A DNA stretch of 64,000 bases, taken from positions 94,342,001 to 94,406,000 of the forward strand of contig JAZHRO010000073.1 in the NCBI GenBank assembly GCA_037157565.1. Reading direction: 5' to 3'. Positions 44,940-56,805 of the stretch are shown in pieces. A model generated the notes under the pieces. That model saw only the letters and a list, made by a program, of their open reading frames with translations, did not search any database and was not told where the DNA came from. Positions within the stretch are counted from its first letter, which is position 1. The number at the start of each line of letters is the position of its first letter. The DNA comes from Thalassia testudinum (Eukaryota > Streptophyta > Magnoliopsida > Alismatales > Hydrocharitaceae). The position numbers and the translations under genes were made by a program.

Positions 44940-47900
44940 TCAAGGGGAATGGAGGATGAGGGATGATTCAGCTGAATCAGTAGAAGTTACATCAATGAAC
45001 GGTTTGAGTCTCTAACCGTTCACGATGAAAGGTTCGGAATCATGGCTGAGTGGACTGATTTCAATGGCTCCATTTCCAAAAACCTGTCGGACTAAATACG
45101 GTCCGACCCACTTGGACCTCAGTTTCCCCGGGAAAAGTTTGAGTCGGGCATCAAAGAGTAGGACCTTTTGACCAGGATGAAAGATCTTTCTCGAGATGTG
45201 CTTGTCGTGGAAGGCTTTAACCCGCTCCTTGTAGATTCGCGAGTTCTCGTACGCGTCTAGGCATAATTCATCGATCTCACTGATTTGGAGTTTTCTGTGG
45301 GTTCCAGCCTTGGAAAGATCTAGATTACAGTTCCGTACTGCCCAATAGGCCTTATGCTCCAGTTCTACGGGAAGGTGACATGCCTTTCCGTACACCAGTC
45401 TAAAGGGAGACATGCCCAATTGGGTCTTGTGGGCGGTCCTATAGGCCCACAATGCTTCCGGAAGTCAGGACGACCAGTCCTTCCTGTCAGGTCGAACAGT
45501 GACTTGCAGGATTTTCTTGATCTCCCGATTTGATAGCTCAGCTAGACCATTTGTTTGGGGGTGGTAAGGAGTAGAGATTCGGTGAGACACCCCATATTTG
45601 GCCATCAGTGCCCTGAACTGAGCATTTGCAAAATGGGTCCCCCCATCAGAAATAATAGCACGGGGAATCCCGAACCTTGAGAAAATGTTTTGATGTATGA
45701 ACTTAAGAACAATCTTGTGATTGCAGGTTCGGGTCGGTATGGCTTCAATCCATTTGGACACGTAGTCCACCGCAAGCAGAATGTACTCGAAACCATCCGA
45801 AACAGGAAAGGGGCCCATAAAATCATTCCCCCAAACATCGAAGATTTCGCATACGAGAATCGGCTGCAAAGGCATCATGTCACGGTGGTTCATGTTGCCC
45901 AAAGTCTGGCAACGACTGCAAGCCTTGCAGTGACTGTATGCGTCTTTGAAAAGTGTAGGCCAGTAGAAGCCACACTGGAGGACTTTGGATGCGGCTTTAT
46001 GCCCTGAGAAATGGCCACAGCATGCCTGGTCATGGCAGAAAGATAGGATATTGCTGATTTCCTCTTCCGGGATGCATCTCCGAATGATTTGATCAGCACC
46101 TATGCGGAAAAGGTACGGGTCTTCCCAAATGTAATACTTGGAATCAGAATGCAATTTGTCTTTCCTGGCCTTCAGCCAATCAGACGGTGTCTGGTGAGAT
46201 GCCAAGTAGTTTATTATATCAGCAAACCATGGAAGTCTAGTACCAACAGAAAGCAGGTGCTCATCAGGAAAATGTTCCGTGATGGGTCCGGAAGGGTTGA
46301 TGATCTCAGAAGGAAGACGGGACAGATGGTCGGCTACCACATTCTGCCTTCCCGCCTTGTTGCGAATCTCAAGATCGAATTCTTGCAACAGCAAGATCCA
46401 ACGGATTAGTCGGGGCTTCGCACCCTTCTTGGCAAGGAGATGCCATACAGCTGTGTGATCGGAGTAAATGATGACATGGGAACCCAGAAGATACGATCGG
46501 AATTTTTCAAGGGCAAATACTACGGCTAGCAGCTCTTTCTCCGTAACCGTGTAGTTATGCTGAGCCTTGTCAAGTGTCTTGCTAGCGTAGTAGATGACCA
46601 CGGGTTTCCCGTCAGCTTTCTGCCCCAGGACCGCTCCTACAGCGAAGTCAGACGCATCGCACATGATCTCAAAGGGTTGAGACCAGTCAAGGGATTGTAG
46701 GATAGGTGCCTGGGTGACTCAGTCACGCAGGTTTTCAAATGCTAGCGTGCATTCCTTGGAGATTTCAAAAGGTACATCCTTAGAGAGAAGAGAAGTCAAG
46801 GGGCACACGATTTTTGAGAAATCTGGAATGAAACGACTGTAAAAACCAGCGTGCCCTAAAAAGGAACGGATGTCCCTGATCGAGCTAGGTACGGGAAGGT
46901 GAGAAATCAGATCAACCTTAGCTCGATCCACTTGGATGCCTTTTTCCGAAATTGAGTGTCCCAGGACAATTCCCTCAGGCACCATGAAATGGCTCTTTTC
47001 CCAGGAAAGAACCAAGTTCACCTCAATGCATCGCCTGAGTATCTGGACCAAGTGTTGGAGGCAATCATCAAAAGATTCTCCAAAGATTGAAAAGTCATCC
47101 ATGAAGACTTCCAGGGAATCACCTACCATATCTGAGAATATGGCAAGCATGCATCGCTGAAAAGTAGCAGGTGCATTGCAAAGATCGAAAGGCATCCTTC
47201 GGAAAGCATACGTTCCGAAGGGGCAGGTAAATGTGGTCTTTTCTTGGTCCTCAGGATGGATTGCCAGCTGGTTGTAACCGGAGTACCCGTCAAGGAAGCA
47301 GAAGAACCTATTTCCCGCTAGTTTCTCGAGAATTTGATCAATGAAGGGTAGTGGGAAATGGTCTTTCTTTGTGGAGGAATTGAGTCGGCGGTAATCTATA
47401 CAGACTCTCCATGCATTGGCTAATCGGGTAGGAATGATTTCTCCGGTTTCAGTCGTTATGGTGGTGAGTCCTGCCTTCTTAGGCACAACCTGAATTGGGC
47501 TCACCCAACGACTATCGGAGATCAGGTTGATGATCCCGGCATCTAACCACTTAATGATCTCCTTTTTCACGACCTCCTGCAGATTAGGGTTCAAACGTCT
47601 CTACATTTCACGAGAAGGTCGTGCGCCCTCTTCTGAATAGATATGATGAGTACAAAAGGAGGGGCTTATTCCAGTCAAATCATCGAGAGTCCACCCGATG
47701 GCTCTGCGATGTTGCTGGAGAACGGTAATCAGACGGGATTCCTGTTCGGAATTGAGGGTGGAATTTATAATCACAGGAAGAGTCTGATTGGAACCCAAAA
47801 AGATGTATTTCAAGTGAGCAGGAAGAGGCTTTAACTCCAGGATAGGGTTATCAGCAGCAGCGGGTGGTTCAGTGTAGATGGGAGGTTCAAGGGTAGGAGT

Positions 47901-50636
47901 TACTGGGTTGTGTATGTCTGGATTCGACTCCTCTGTTTGCGGGTCACGATCTTTCTGTGATTGATGAGGCATAATCGAGTCATTCTGGAGGTGTGACTCA
48001 TCAACCAAAATCCTAACGTCACAAATCTATTCGATAACACCGCAATTAATTCCTTGTTGGGCCTTAAATATATCATTTTTTAAGGTTTGATCTCCAAATT
48101 TAAGCTCTATTTGGCCCTCCTCACAGCTGATGTTGGGTCTAGCAGTAGCCAAGAAAGGTCTCCCTAGAATGATTGGTGTATCCCTAGGGTTTTTAGGCGC
48201 GTCCATATCTAAGACTATAAAGTCCACTGGGAAATAGAAATCCCGCACTCTTACGATAACATCCTCGAGAATCCCTTTTGGTGACTTTATAGATCGATCT
48301 GCTAATTGTAATGTCACCTCGGTTGGTTTTAGCTCAGATTCTTCTAGATGGTCAAGTAAGGATGTGGGTATCAAGTTTATGGATGCACCTAAGTCTAGCA
48401 GAGCTCTATCAAATTGGGTATCACCTATCTTGCAGGAGATCAAGGGAGTACCAGGATCTTTTGCCTTGGGTGGGAGTTTACTGAGGATTACAGAGCTGGC
48501 TTGCTCTGACAGAACAATTGGGCTCCCACCCTTGGTTCGCGGCTTACGCTGGGGTGTACACACATTCTTTAAAAATCGTGCGTAAGCTGGTATGTGGCAG
48601 ATTGCATCCATCAAGGGGATGTTTATGTGGACCTGCTCAAAGAGCTTGACCAGGTCCTCCTCAGGTGCTACGGGCTTGGTGGTCTTCTTTCCCTTGGTCA
48701 AGGCCTCGGGAAACGGGATCTTGGTTGGTTCTTCTAGGATAGGTCCTGATTGTGGATCTGGGATAGGGGTGGGGACGTCCTGGATTACTGTCCTAGGCTT
48801 GGGATCACTACCAAGCTTGGAGTGGTTCGGATGAGGTGGGTCTTGGGTTTCCTTACCACTACGGGTCGTTACGGAATTAAGTCCTGCCTGGTTTTGGTTG
48901 GGATTGGGTAAGATAGCTTGCTGCTGGTAACCTGTAAAAGAAGTGGAGGCCTCTATCCCGTCAGGTGAAGGAACAGAGGGGGCCTGATAGATCATATGGG
49001 CATGGCCCGGGTTTGGGTTCATAATGCGCCGCTGGGTTGGCACGTTATTAGGATTAGGCAGAGGTTGGGAAGGAAGAGTACCTGGCTGGCGAGAGTTTGC
49101 CAACTGGGTCAATTGGTTTCGGACCTCTGTAAGTTTGTCCTTGTGTTGTTTCTGGACAGCCGCATTTGTTCTTTGAATGTCAGCCAGGGTCTGAAGGATA
49201 AGGGGCATTTGATCTTGACTTGGCCCAGATGGATAAGTAGGGTTGGGCCAAGGCTGAGGCGGCTGGTAAAGACGAGGAGGTTGTGGGCGGGGTTGGAAGG
49301 ATGGTCTTTGGGTTTGGGAATTTCCCGCCCACTGAAAGTTAGGATGGTTACGCCATCCAGGATTATAGGTGTTGGAGAACGGGTCGTTTTGGATGGCGTT
49401 GAGGTCCTCGCAGGTCTGAGGAACCTCCAGAGAGTTAGAGAAAGAGGGAATGGAATTTCCCTGGCAGGTGTAGAAGGAATCGGAAGGATCTCCGGGCAAA
49501 GATTCGGATGATGGGTCCATCCTAGGAGAAGATCGATGGAGAATGTTTTGCACAGTTTCCCTTGTGGAAGGAGGCTGTGCGAAAGGGTTATGCGCAGAGG
49601 TGGCTCGCTGCAGATGCTGAGTCAGCTCATCCACCTTCTTTTCGATAATCGAGACCTTGTCCAATCGACTGGCCATTAACTCCAAGTCGACTGATGCGGA
49701 CAGGCCCTGCGTCTCGTGTGATCCCTTGATATTCGTCGCTGCGCGGGTATTCGTCCTATCGAATAATCCCATGGAGTCATTGTTGATGGAGTTCTCGCAC
49801 ATGTTTTCGAGAATCTCCCACACGGTGTCTTCATGTTGACCCATGATATTTCCTCCGCAGGTTGCATTGACGAAAAGACGGATGTCCTCACGGAGTCCCT
49901 GGTAAAAAGATTGGACTTGTTCCCATTTAGGAACTCCGTGATGGGGGCACTTTCTCATGAGATCCTGAAAACGATCCCATGCCTCATGGAGAGGTTCCCC
50001 TATTAGTTGGGTGAAGTGTGTAATCTGATGGCGCAAGGCGTTGGTCCGTCCAACAGGGAAGAACTTTTTCAGGAATTCGGACTGAAGTTCTTCCCAATTG
50101 TTGATCGGCCGGGTCTGAGTTTGGTACCAATGGGCGGCCTTGTCCATAAGAGAAAAGGAGAACATCTTCATGAGAAGAATATCCCGATTTTGTGCGTCTG
50201 ACCCAAAAGTTTGGGCCAGATGCTTTAGTTGCTTGATGTGCTGGAAGGGATCTTCAGAATTAAGCCCATGGAATTTAGGTATAGCATGAATCATATTGGG
50301 CTTCAATTCAGAATCAGGTCCTCCAATCGGGATTCTGACTCGAGGCTCAACGGCCACCGCAGCAGGATTGTAGTGGTCTCGCATCATGGGGCGCTGCGGT
50401 GGGTGCACAAAGTTTTGGAAGAGGTCGTTGAGTCGTTGGAGCTGGTGCTCCAGATTATTTTCTTCCTCAACTGGCTGAGCCATGATGGGGGAAGAAGAAG
50501 AACTTGGTTCTGAATCAGAAGAGAGAATAATGTGAGGGGGTTGCTGCACAAAGACGGGCGTCGAGGCTTGGCCTTGACGAGAGTGAATTTGTAAAGGAGG
50601 TCTTAAGGGTGGTCTTAAGGACCTCCTATCGTACAT
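44940..50636 (-). pseudogene. gag-pol: A2 gag-pol polyprotein, one frame with five nonsense codons
   Basis: 1,898 codons plus stop in one frame from MYDRRS, with no frameshift in 5.7 kb. Gag core: FHGLNSEDPFQHI; VTTRSGK block near the Gag end. Protease [10 protein letters not shown]. Reverse transcriptase with MDDF near 47102. RNase H, and integrase with the HHCC finger, IISDGGTHF and [10 protein letters not shown]; the first catalytic Asp lies in GNDFMGP. Premature stops (plus coordinates): 48027-48029 TAG, 47601-47603 TAG, 46719-46721 TGA, 45465-45467 TGA, 45012-45014 TAG. A1 has a Gln or Arg codon at each. Enzyme motifs are otherwise intact, so decay is very recent. Confidence 0.95.
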
Positions 50637-51533
50637 GCACTGTTGGAAGAGATGAGTTTAGAAGGTGCTGGACCCAATCAAGACACCCAAGAATGTGTTG
50701 GGTGACTATAGAGGTGCGAGGCAGATGGACCCCTTGATCAGAAAGATCGACCACCTGAGAATTACCTGGGCAGCCAGAGAGGGTGAGTCCCGCGAAGACC
50801 CTTACACGGTAGAGCATCCCCACGGGTTACAGGGTTTCCCCCACCCGACCTCTCTTGTCACTGTGGTTCCAGGTAGACCAGAATGGGGATCTTGACCTCT
50901 TAAGTCTACCAATTTAGTTCAAGAGCAAGGTGCTTAGGGTTCCACTTGAACTTTAGTTTTTTTAAGTGCAAAGAGTGACCTAATTTGAAGGTTAGTTGAC
51001 CCAAATGGTCAACTTTACCTGCTAGTTTTGCTTATTAGGTCTTGTCTTTTAGGGTTCAAGTGTTTAAAGAGCCAATCTTATTTTAGGGTTTCTTTGGATA
51101 GGTATTTTCAATCAATGGTTTAGGCACACTTCTTTTGGATTTTCTCCATTCTTGATTTAAGTAGTGTGTCTCTAAAACCCTAATGTTGAATCTTATGTTG
51201 GCTCTATTTGGTCCAGTTAGTTCTTTGTTGGGTAATTAGGGCTCAAGCAAGAATGTGTTAGCCCTTAAATACCCTTAATAGTGTGCAAGAATAATGTGTT
51301 GAAAACATGCAACTTTTTATGGTTTACTAAGTATAGAAGACAGGTTAGCCCTATATTGCTTGTTCTTTTCTTTTCTTCCTCTTTAGAATTTAGGGGTTGA
51401 GAGGATAGAAAATTACCTGTCCTCGGGGTGGTTGTCGAGCGGTTGCTTGTCTTCTTGATTTCCTGTAGCTGCACAAAAGAGAGGAGATTATTAGAACTAA
51501 AAAAAAGAATGTTTACCTCTAGAATAGCCGTTG
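50637..51533 (-). other. A2 5' leader with probable intron
   Basis: Non-coding. Donor GACAG|GTAATT at 51416 and acceptor TCTTCCAACAG ending at 50640 match A1. The conserved block (about 50670-50900) carries the same GTCTACCTGGAACC and CTCTACCGTGTAAGGG features as in A1 and G. Confidence 0.6.
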
Positions 51534-51552
51534 CTCCCCGGCAACGGCGCCA
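51534..51552 (-). promoter_or_regulatory. A2 primer binding site
   Basis: Minus strand TGGCGCCGTTGCCGGGGAG, two bases from the LTR, the canonical Athila tRNA-Asp site. Confidence 0.95.
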
Positions 51553-51554
51553 AC

Positions 51555-54322
51555 TGGCAGAATAGTGGCAGCAACTAGCTTTTCTTAAGTTGTTGTAGTA
51601 CAGATAGTTATTGCCATCATTTGCTAATATTTGTTACTCGGAAAATACAGTTCTCCCGAGGTCGAACTCAGGGAGCAAGTTGTATTCTAGAGATATACAT
51701 CTTTTATTAAAAAAAATAAAGAGAGAGAGAGAGAGATGAAAGTTTGGCTTCTTCTTCTCTTCTTTCTTCCTCTTTGTCTTCTCTCCTCATTGGCTTTTGT
51801 TCTTCGTGTTCTTCCTCTATTTCTTGGTTGGACGATCCTGTCTTTTTCTTCTTTTTATTTTCTTTGTTTCTTCTTTTCTTGCTTCAGATCTTCCTCCCGT
51901 GCTCATCTTCTTCTTTTCTTCTTCTTTGTCTTCTTCTTTTCTTGCTTCAGATCTTCCTCCCGTGCTCTTCTTCTTTTCTTCTTCTTTGTCTTCTTCTTCT
52001 TCCTCTTGTTTCTTCACTTGGCTGCTCTGTGTTCCTCTCTTTCCTCTGCCTCGCCTTCCTTCTTCTTCTTTTCCTTCTCCTGTCTTCAGGACGTCGTCTG
52101 ATTTGAAAATCAGACGACTTAAATCGCTTGTTGCTACAGTGTCTCCCTTAGCTTCCTTCTTCTTCACCTGTGCCTGCACGCTCAAGAGTTCAGAGTCAGA
52201 GGGCAAAAACCTACTCTAACCCCCTCCCCCGCATGTCTCTTTCTCTCTGAGTTCGCTCTTAGGACAGCTCTCCCAGAGCAACCGGGTAATCGGGTACGAG
52301 TCGCGCCCGGGTCCAGGCCCACCGGCGTGCGGTGGTGAGCGAGGAGTGCAGGTCGGGTTAACCGGGTCGGGCCAGGTCCGCGGAGTGTGATCACGGACGA
52401 GGCCGGGTCGGGTGAGAGGGACCTCACCCCATGGTCAGGAGGCAAACAGCATAAGGCACTTTTTGCCTTTATGCGCCCACGCGCCTCTGAAAAGTTCCGA
52501 GGTGGGACTAAATGTGCCACCCCAATTGAGCACCCGCAGCGGAGGGAGCAGCGGGCAATCGTGGCTTCACGCGAGGCCTTCACCCCAACTGCGAGCCTGG
52601 GACGCTTCGCGGAGACGCCTCGCGCAACCTGGGAGTCGAACCTGGGCGAAGGTGTGCCTGCACCTGCAGGTGAAGGAGCTCTGCCTGCTCAGTAATGGCG
52701 ATGGCGGGCGAGTCACCTGGTCACAGAAGAACGGCCTCTTTGCCAATTCAGACAGGCAGGGGACCTTCTCTGTGGTCAGAGGGTCTGCAGGGGGCGTGGT
52801 GGAGCAAACAGGTCACCCTAGGTCAAACTGCGAGCGAAGAAGTGGGTGTGTTCGGTGGGTTTGCAGAGGGCGTTTGGTGGGCAATGGAAGGGCGGAGGAG
52901 GATCAGGGTGAGGAGGCGGAGGTTATGCACAGGTCAGCGAGCCGTGTGGGGTGCTGGAGCGATGGGAGTGGTTCGCCGAAGTTTGGCCGGAAGTGGAGAA
53001 GGTGAGGATGATCGGTGGGAAATAGGTGGCGACAGTAGGGTTTTCAATATAGAAAAGAAAGAGGGGAGGAAGAGGAGAAGTTCTACCTGCTAAGCTGGAC
53101 GAGGAGGGGTTGGCGCAGGCGACAGTCGTATCGACTGTCGCCGGAGAAGAAATTGCCCAGAGGAAGGGGTGGTGGCGAGGAGAGGGCCGGAGAGGCGCCA
53201 GCTGGGTGCGGCGTGACGCGGAAAGATCGAGGGAAGGTAACCCTGCTGCTAGTAGTGCAGCAGGGCGACGAGGAGGAGGAGGAGAGGCTGTCGGAGCAAG
53301 GGGGCGTCTGTCGGAGTGGGAAGGGAGGAATTTAGGGGGTGTCTCCGTCAGATCCGAGCTCCCCAGAACGGCGGAGCGACGGGGGTATTTATAGGGGTGG
53401 AATCAGAGAGGAGGGTGGAGGGAGACGACGTGTCTCCCTCGTCGGAGGACGCCGGAGGAAGGAGACCCATACCGTCCGTGCGTTCGCACGGGCGGTATGG
53501 GCTGTCGCAGTACTCAGGGGGGTGTCCCTGCGGTGGCTGACGACGTAGGGTACCCCCCATTGACTTGCCAGGGCCCCTCCCTCACCCTGGGCGACGCCAT
53601 GCTCCGCGCAAGGTCGCCGGAGCATGGCGCTGCGCAGGTTTTGCAGGAGGGACCTAAATGCAAAGAACGAAGGAGAGTTAGGGGCCAAAATGTGAGGGTT
53701 CAAAAGTTGAGGGCCAAAAAGTAAATATATGAGGACCAAAGTTTAAAGTTGGTCAAGAAGGTTTCTTCTTAGGCCCAAGTTTTTATACATGACTAATTAG
53801 GACCTAACGATTCTGATGGTGAATTTTATTTCTAGATTAAACCTTGTTTGACCAGTCAATTTATGCAAAAACCCAAATTAAGTTGTTAATTGGGCATGGT
53901 TCTCAATGTAGGTCAAAATGGGTTCCTAAGGCCAAATTGAAAGTCCTAAACCCTAGAGATTATTTTTATATGAATTTTAGAGGGTTTAGTTAATTTTTAC
54001 CTTACCTCGAACCACGTGAATTGAAATGAGTTTGTTTTTAGGGTTACAGATTATCATTTAGTTCCTTGGAATTGCTGTAGCCCTTATTGGATCAGATCAT
54101 CCCACTTTCCTTCTTATTAGGTTGTTTTGACCTATGTTTGGACCCTGAGTTACCCTGTTTTCAGATTGGATTGGGAAATTACATTTTTACCCCTCAGTTT
54201 CTATTTTCTTTGCAAACTCAGAATCTCTCTGAGCCAAGCCTTTTCTAAGGTTATGTAGGAGCTTTTATTCTCTGCATTAGGTCAAAATGAGTTAGTTATG
54301 GCTCATGATGAGGTTCTCATCA
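51555..54322 (-). repeat. A2 5' LTR
   Basis: 2,768 bp, matching 40604-43384 with a low level of differences, among them small indels. TATA box at 53393-53386, U3 palindrome 53466-53501, U5 stem-loop 52093-52118. Minus-strand start TGATGAG at 54322; GAGAA duplication follows. Confidence 0.95.
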
Positions 54323-54327
54323 GAGAA

Positions 54328-55594
54328 CGAAGTGAGAAGAACCGGGGGAGAGGTAGGGCGCCGTCGACTCAAGATCCACTTTCGGAATGGGGGTAAGAAA
54401 ACTTTGATTTTAACTCTAGAGGAGCATCCCATGTTTGGGATAAGCTTTTTTAGAGATTTGGAGAGGGAGAGAGGTGAAAAAAGGGATGAATGAAATGTGG
54501 GGGGTGTAGGCCTTTTTATAGGTGTAGTGGTTGGGGAAAAATAGGTCATTTTAACCTTAAAACATTGATATAGGGGTCTTTAGTGACGGATTTATTCGTC
54601 ACTAAAGCCATGAACATGGGCAACGTGCATGCACCCGCCCGCGTCTCTTCTTGTCCCCGCACCTCAACGTATACACACATTCTTGCGTTATTAGTTGTCC
54701 GATCGCAAGATCAGACGGCTTAAATGCATCGCACCCGTGCCTCTTCAACATGTGCATGCGCCTCTCCTCTCATCTGGGCGTGCCATGTGGCCGCTTCTCT
54801 ACTGCCTGCACAGTTGAAATCAACTACGCCCCGTGTTCAACTGATTTGAGGCGCTTACGGTGGCTCGAACGTGCGACCTCTACGTCGCTCGTGGCTTCAA
54901 GACCACTACGCCATCCTCACGGATGGTCGCAGTTTCAATTTGGGCTCAAGCACGCCCGACCATTGGATGAAGATCCAAAAGCTGAGGGAGCTCGAGCATT
55001 GAATCTTCATCAATGCGCGGGCATTCCTTGATGCGATCTCGGCTGTTGGATTTGAGATCCAACAGCTGAGATTGATCAAGTGATCGACGAGGGCATCATG
55101 CAATGCTCCTTTGTCCAGTTGGGATGTGCCACATGGCACCATCATGGCCGTCCATCTTCTATGTATTGTAGATGGTGCCACGGATGTCGAATTGGATCGA
55201 TTTTCATGCCGTTGGGCTGCGATCGTCATTCGAGCCCATTCGTGTGGTCAGATTTGTCATCTGAAGTATGGATTTACACCATCTTAGCCCTTGATCTCAG
55301 ATCTTCCTCGGATTATATCTGATGCTACGAAAGTCCGATCGGAGCGATCTTGGAGTCGTTGAACTTCAATTGTTGCTCTGATCAAATCCATATGGTTGGA
55401 TCTTCAATCTGAGGCCTTGATTAAATGTCGCCCTGTCCTTGGCCACCAAGAAGAAGAAATTACTATAAATTTGTACAATTTGACCTAAATGCATGTTGAT
55501 GCATGTTATGCAATATTTACAATGCATGATGCTTATATGATACTAAGAACATGCATTAATAGACATTTTTGGCTATTAGGATGTATGCACATCA
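54328..55594 (-). repeat. C 5' LTR, distal part
   Basis: Continuation of the C LTR right of A2, beginning (minus strand) TGATGTGCATACATCC at 55594. Contains the TATA-like TATAAAAA (minus, 54520-54513), a perfect 11-bp palindrome CTTTAGTGACG/CGTCACTAAAG at 54578-54607, a GTCCGATC/GATCAGAC stem at 54697-54716 and a tRNA-like segment at 54862-54913. Confidence 0.85.
54862..54913 (-). other. tRNA-like A/B box segment in C 5' LTR
   Basis: Minus strand A box TGGCGTAGTGG (54913-54903), a full match to TRGCNNAGTGG. The B-box-like CGTTCGAGCC (54871-54862) follows 31 nt later. It lies at the same relative place as the B segments, next to a shared CTGATTTGAG. This is the best preserved A box of the group. 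Confidence 0.5.
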
Positions 55595-56805
55595 ACCACT
55601 ATTCTTTGTTCTACTTGATTATATCTAAGCACTAACTTGCCCTGTTTGTTTCTTATGATTTTCGAGGCACTTCACGAGGTGAGCTTTCACGCAATTCAAC
55701 CACTCCAGGGAAGGTAACAACCACTCTAGGGAAGGTAACTTATCTGTTCTTCCCTAAACAACCTCCTAATTTTGGGAAGATAAAAAGGAAACAATCACTT
55801 AAGAACTACTTGCCCTATTTTCATAGTAATCATCATTTAAAAGGCAAGTTTCCTGATTTGCAAAAAAATCTTCATATCTACTTTAAACTTGAAACGATTC
55901 TATTTAGAATTCCCTACCTAAACTTCCTGTAGCTATTAGGGATTACAGTTAATTCCTAATCTTCTTGAACTATGCACTTCTTGCTTGAAGCCTAAGAAGA
56001 ACATTTTGGGATTTAATTGGACTTAAAATAGAGCCAATTAGGGTTTCAACATTAGGGTTTTTAGTGTTAGTACACATTTGCCTGCACTAAAGAGAATTAA
56101 CCCTCTCACATTTGTGTGCTACCCAAGCCCCTATTTGAAAAGATCTAAGCAAGAAAATTCCTAAAAATCAGGCTCTAATTTCACTTGAACCTTAAAAATT
56201 GTGGACCTAATAACCTGAGAGTCAATTCAGGGTGATTTCTAGGTCTTGACCAAGATTTCATTCTATCATCTTTAGGGTAAGTCAGGTGAAGTTGACCTAC
56301 ATTATGGGCCAACCAACCTCCAAATTAGGTCACAAGTCAAAATCAATTTCTAAATCAAGTGAAATCCAAGGCACAAATTAGGCTGAAATTGGTAGACTTA
56401 AGGTCTTAGGTCTGTACATTCTGGTCTACCTGGAACCATAGTGACAAGGAAGGTTGGGTGGGGGAAACCTTGTAACCTGTGGGGACACTCTACCGTGTAG
56501 GGGTATTTGTAGGGCTCTCCTTTCCTGGATGCCCAGGTATTTCTCGGGTGTACAGATTTCTGATTCAGAGGTATCATTCACCTCGAAACTACCTTAGTCA
56601 TCCAAAAATCTTTGGGTGCCTTGATTAGGTCCAAATAACATCCAGTCCCTCATCTTTTCTATAGAGCACACACATAGAAAGGTCCTTAGGTTTTCTACCT
56701 AAGGAACCTCATTAGATCTTATTGGGAATTTCTTTTAGATCTAATCAAGTTCCAATTTGATCTTGAGTTTGATTTTACATCTTGATTCCACCACTTGATT
56801 TGAAA
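55595..56805 (+). other. G leader
   Basis: Non-coding. It holds a 21-bp tandem duplication (55698-55718 and 55719-55739), each unit with an AAG|GTAAC donor-like site. The conserved lineage 1 leader block lies at 56396-56650. Where A1 has TGC-ATG at the gag start, G has an ATA in the corresponding AGAAAGGTCC context near 56675, so the gag start codon is lost. Confidence 0.6.

Larger units (their letters stand above)
40604..54322 (-). mobile_element. Element A2: full-length young Athila-like retrotransposon
   Basis: 13.7 kb on the minus strand, flanked by perfect 5-bp duplications GAGAA (40599-40603 and 54323-54327), inserted in the C 5' LTR. Same architecture as A1: LTRs of about 2.78 and 2.77 kb, tRNA-Asp PBS, leader, one-frame gag-pol, internal and 3' polypurine tracts, triple hairpin, no env. 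It is a different subfamily from A1, with clearly diverged LTR sequence. Five nonsense codons but no frameshift in gag-pol. Confidence 0.95.
10967..55594 (-). mobile_element. Element C: old lineage 2 retrotransposon, heavily interrupted
   Basis: Parts of C in the window are a 32-nt gag scrap (10967-10998), gag (38364-38976), leader, PBS (40151-40169) and 5' LTR (40173-40603 plus 54328-55594). D, B and A2 all inserted into it. Joining its gag across B, allowing for the GACAC duplication, restores collinearity with B gag around 21235-21290. The rest of gag, pol and the 3' LTR must lie left of the window beyond D. C itself interrupts the leader of G. Confidence 0.75.
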
